Shown: piece after piece, positions 63,358 to 64,000 of the stretch
Layout: the number at the start of each line of letters is the position of its first letter
Numbering within the stretch: the first letter of the stretch is position 1
Source: an actinobacterium SCGC AAA015-D07
Lineage (GTDB): Bacteria > Actinomycetota > Acidimicrobiia > Actinomarinales > Actinomarinaceae
Length of the DNA: 64,000 nt
Assembly (NCBI GenBank): GCA_000384495.1
Contig: ARQR01000001.1
Location: 1-64,000, forward strand
Direction: 5' to 3'
Notes under the pieces: generated by a model
The model's database searches: none
What the model saw: the letters and a program-made list of their open reading frames with translations, nothing else
Told to the model about the DNA's origin: nothing
Position numbers and translations under genes: made by a program

Positions 63358-64000
63358 TTACTTGTTTAATTGTCTTTCTTTTTCAATAAATTCAGTAAAT
63401 GAATGTCGGATTCTCTCTAAAAGAGGCGATTGAGTATAAACTTGGTCATCAATTTTACTTACAAAAATTGCATGTTTAGCTGTTGATAGGGCAAAAACTG
63501 TATCGACATTATAAATATCATTAATATGAATTCTGGAAATTTCTAAATCTAAATCTGTCTCTTTTGCTATGTCTATTAGAGAGCGGCGAGTAATGGAATC
63601 CAATATTCCAAGTTCTAAATCAGGTACATAAATTTTGTTATCAATTATCCAACTTACACAAAATGTTGGACCCTCTAGTACTATTCCATCTTTGTTCAAT
63701 AACAATGAATCTGTGTACCCGTTTTTTTCAGCTAATCTTGTCTGATTAAGATTCATTGCGTAGGAAATTGATTTTGAACCAATATTTTTTACTTCATTTA
63801 AATCAAAATCACCTCCAGCATGCCAGTGCGCCAAGTGAGATTGTAATGTGAAGCTCTCAGGGAAGTTTATTAGTTCTTGATAAAAAATATAGACATCACT
63901 TTTATCTTTATCCGAGCCTCTTCCAATAATTACCCTCATGTAGCCATCATCATAATTTGAAGCAATTGAAATAAGATTATCTTTTATTTCTTGAAAACTA
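63358..64000 (-). CDS. Class IV PLP aminotransferase / aminodeoxychorismate lyase-like protein, 5' end cut
   Basis: The frame remains open to the window end; the ATG at 63939 is internal, because upstream codons (FQEIKDNLISIASNYDDGY) continue the family's pattern. MRVIIGRGSDK, GILDSITRRSLIDIAKE and the TVFALSTAKHAIFVSKID end fit the BCAT/PabC fold IV group. The catalytic Lys lies outside or near the missing part. It could be aminodeoxychorismate lyase (pabC), which would link to the folate genes, or a branched-chain aminotransferase. It ends 15 bases before the selD start. Confidence 0.82.
   Translation of the reverse strand, partial: SFQEIKDNLISIASNYDDGYMRVIIGRGSDKDKSDVYIFYQELINFPESFTLQSHLAHWHAGGDFDLNEVKNIGSKSISYAMNLNQTRLAEKNGYTDSLLLNKDGIVLEGPTFCVSWIIDNKIYVPDLELGILDSITRRSLIDIAKETDLDLEISRIHINDIYNVDTVFALSTAKHAIFVSKIDDQVYTQSPLLERIRHSFTEFIEKERQLNK

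Noticed and set aside
1..64000. Prophage, insertion sequence, toxin-antitoxin or defence island
   Set aside because: No transposase, integrase, terminal repeats, restriction or Cas genes were recognised; the window is mostly housekeeping genes.

Overview
The window is a gene-dense, AT-rich bacterial chromosome segment. It has about 60 protein genes, two tRNA genes, no intergenic gap above 200 bases and no mobile element that I can see. Many neighbouring genes overlap by 1 to 26 bases. The order ftsH-folE-folP-folB-folK-panC-coaX-lysS, with hpt and tilS behind ftsH, matches the arrangement known from Actinobacteria such as Mycobacterium. The F420-type LLM oxidoreductase, the caa3-type oxidase, topA-MFS-tmk-holB and the compact low-GC style suggest a streamlined marine actinobacterium, for example the Actinomarinales. 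That assignment is inference, because no rRNA or marker phylogeny was available.

Layout. 1-10600: the 3' part of a polyprenyl diphosphate synthase, then a long minus-strand run for lysyl-tRNA, pantothenate/CoA and folate synthesis, FtsH, Hpt and TilS, then tRNA-Thr. 10600-23800: metK, two MFS carriers, a metallo-beta-lactamase protein, holB, tmk, topA, a glycosyltransferase, a membrane pyrophosphatase and a cation/proton antiporter. 23800-33700: leuCD, alanine dehydrogenase next to an indoleamine-dioxygenase-type protein, a photolyase-related protein, GDPD, TldE/TldD and a LOG protein. 33700-45200: the primary-type sigma factor, heme A synthase, an HTH membrane protein, tRNA-Sec, hflX, gnd, pepN, an LLM oxidoreductase, a Ca2+/cation antiporter, an Lgt-like protein and heme O synthase. 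45200-51050: a caa3-type cytochrome c oxidase operon ending in a membrane protein with a perfect 27-bp coding repeat. 51050-55130: the glyoxylate shunt (aceA, aceB) behind an attenuator-like leader and a small acidic ORF, then an SDR. 55130-64000: DsrE-like and Dps-like small proteins, a PfkB kinase, an acyl-CoA dehydrogenase, a frameshifted CoA-binding protein, RmuC, a glycosyltransferase, an alpha/beta hydrolase, selD and a class IV aminotransferase that runs off the window.

The most distinctive theme is selenocysteine. A complete tRNA-Sec(UCA) gene lies at 36390-36481. selD at 62320-63342 is itself a selenoprotein gene: it starts at TTG behind a strong ribosome binding site, has UGA as codon 12 and carries a SECIS-like hairpin just after it. 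A conventional ORF call misses its first 24 codons. Other points worth attention are an attenuator-like leader before aceA, a folate operon whose FolE lacks two expected phosphate-binding arginines and which carries a phosphatase-fold protein without its catalytic cysteine, an Lgt-like protein without the usual catalytic His, and a one-base frameshift at an A7 run in the CoA-binding gene.
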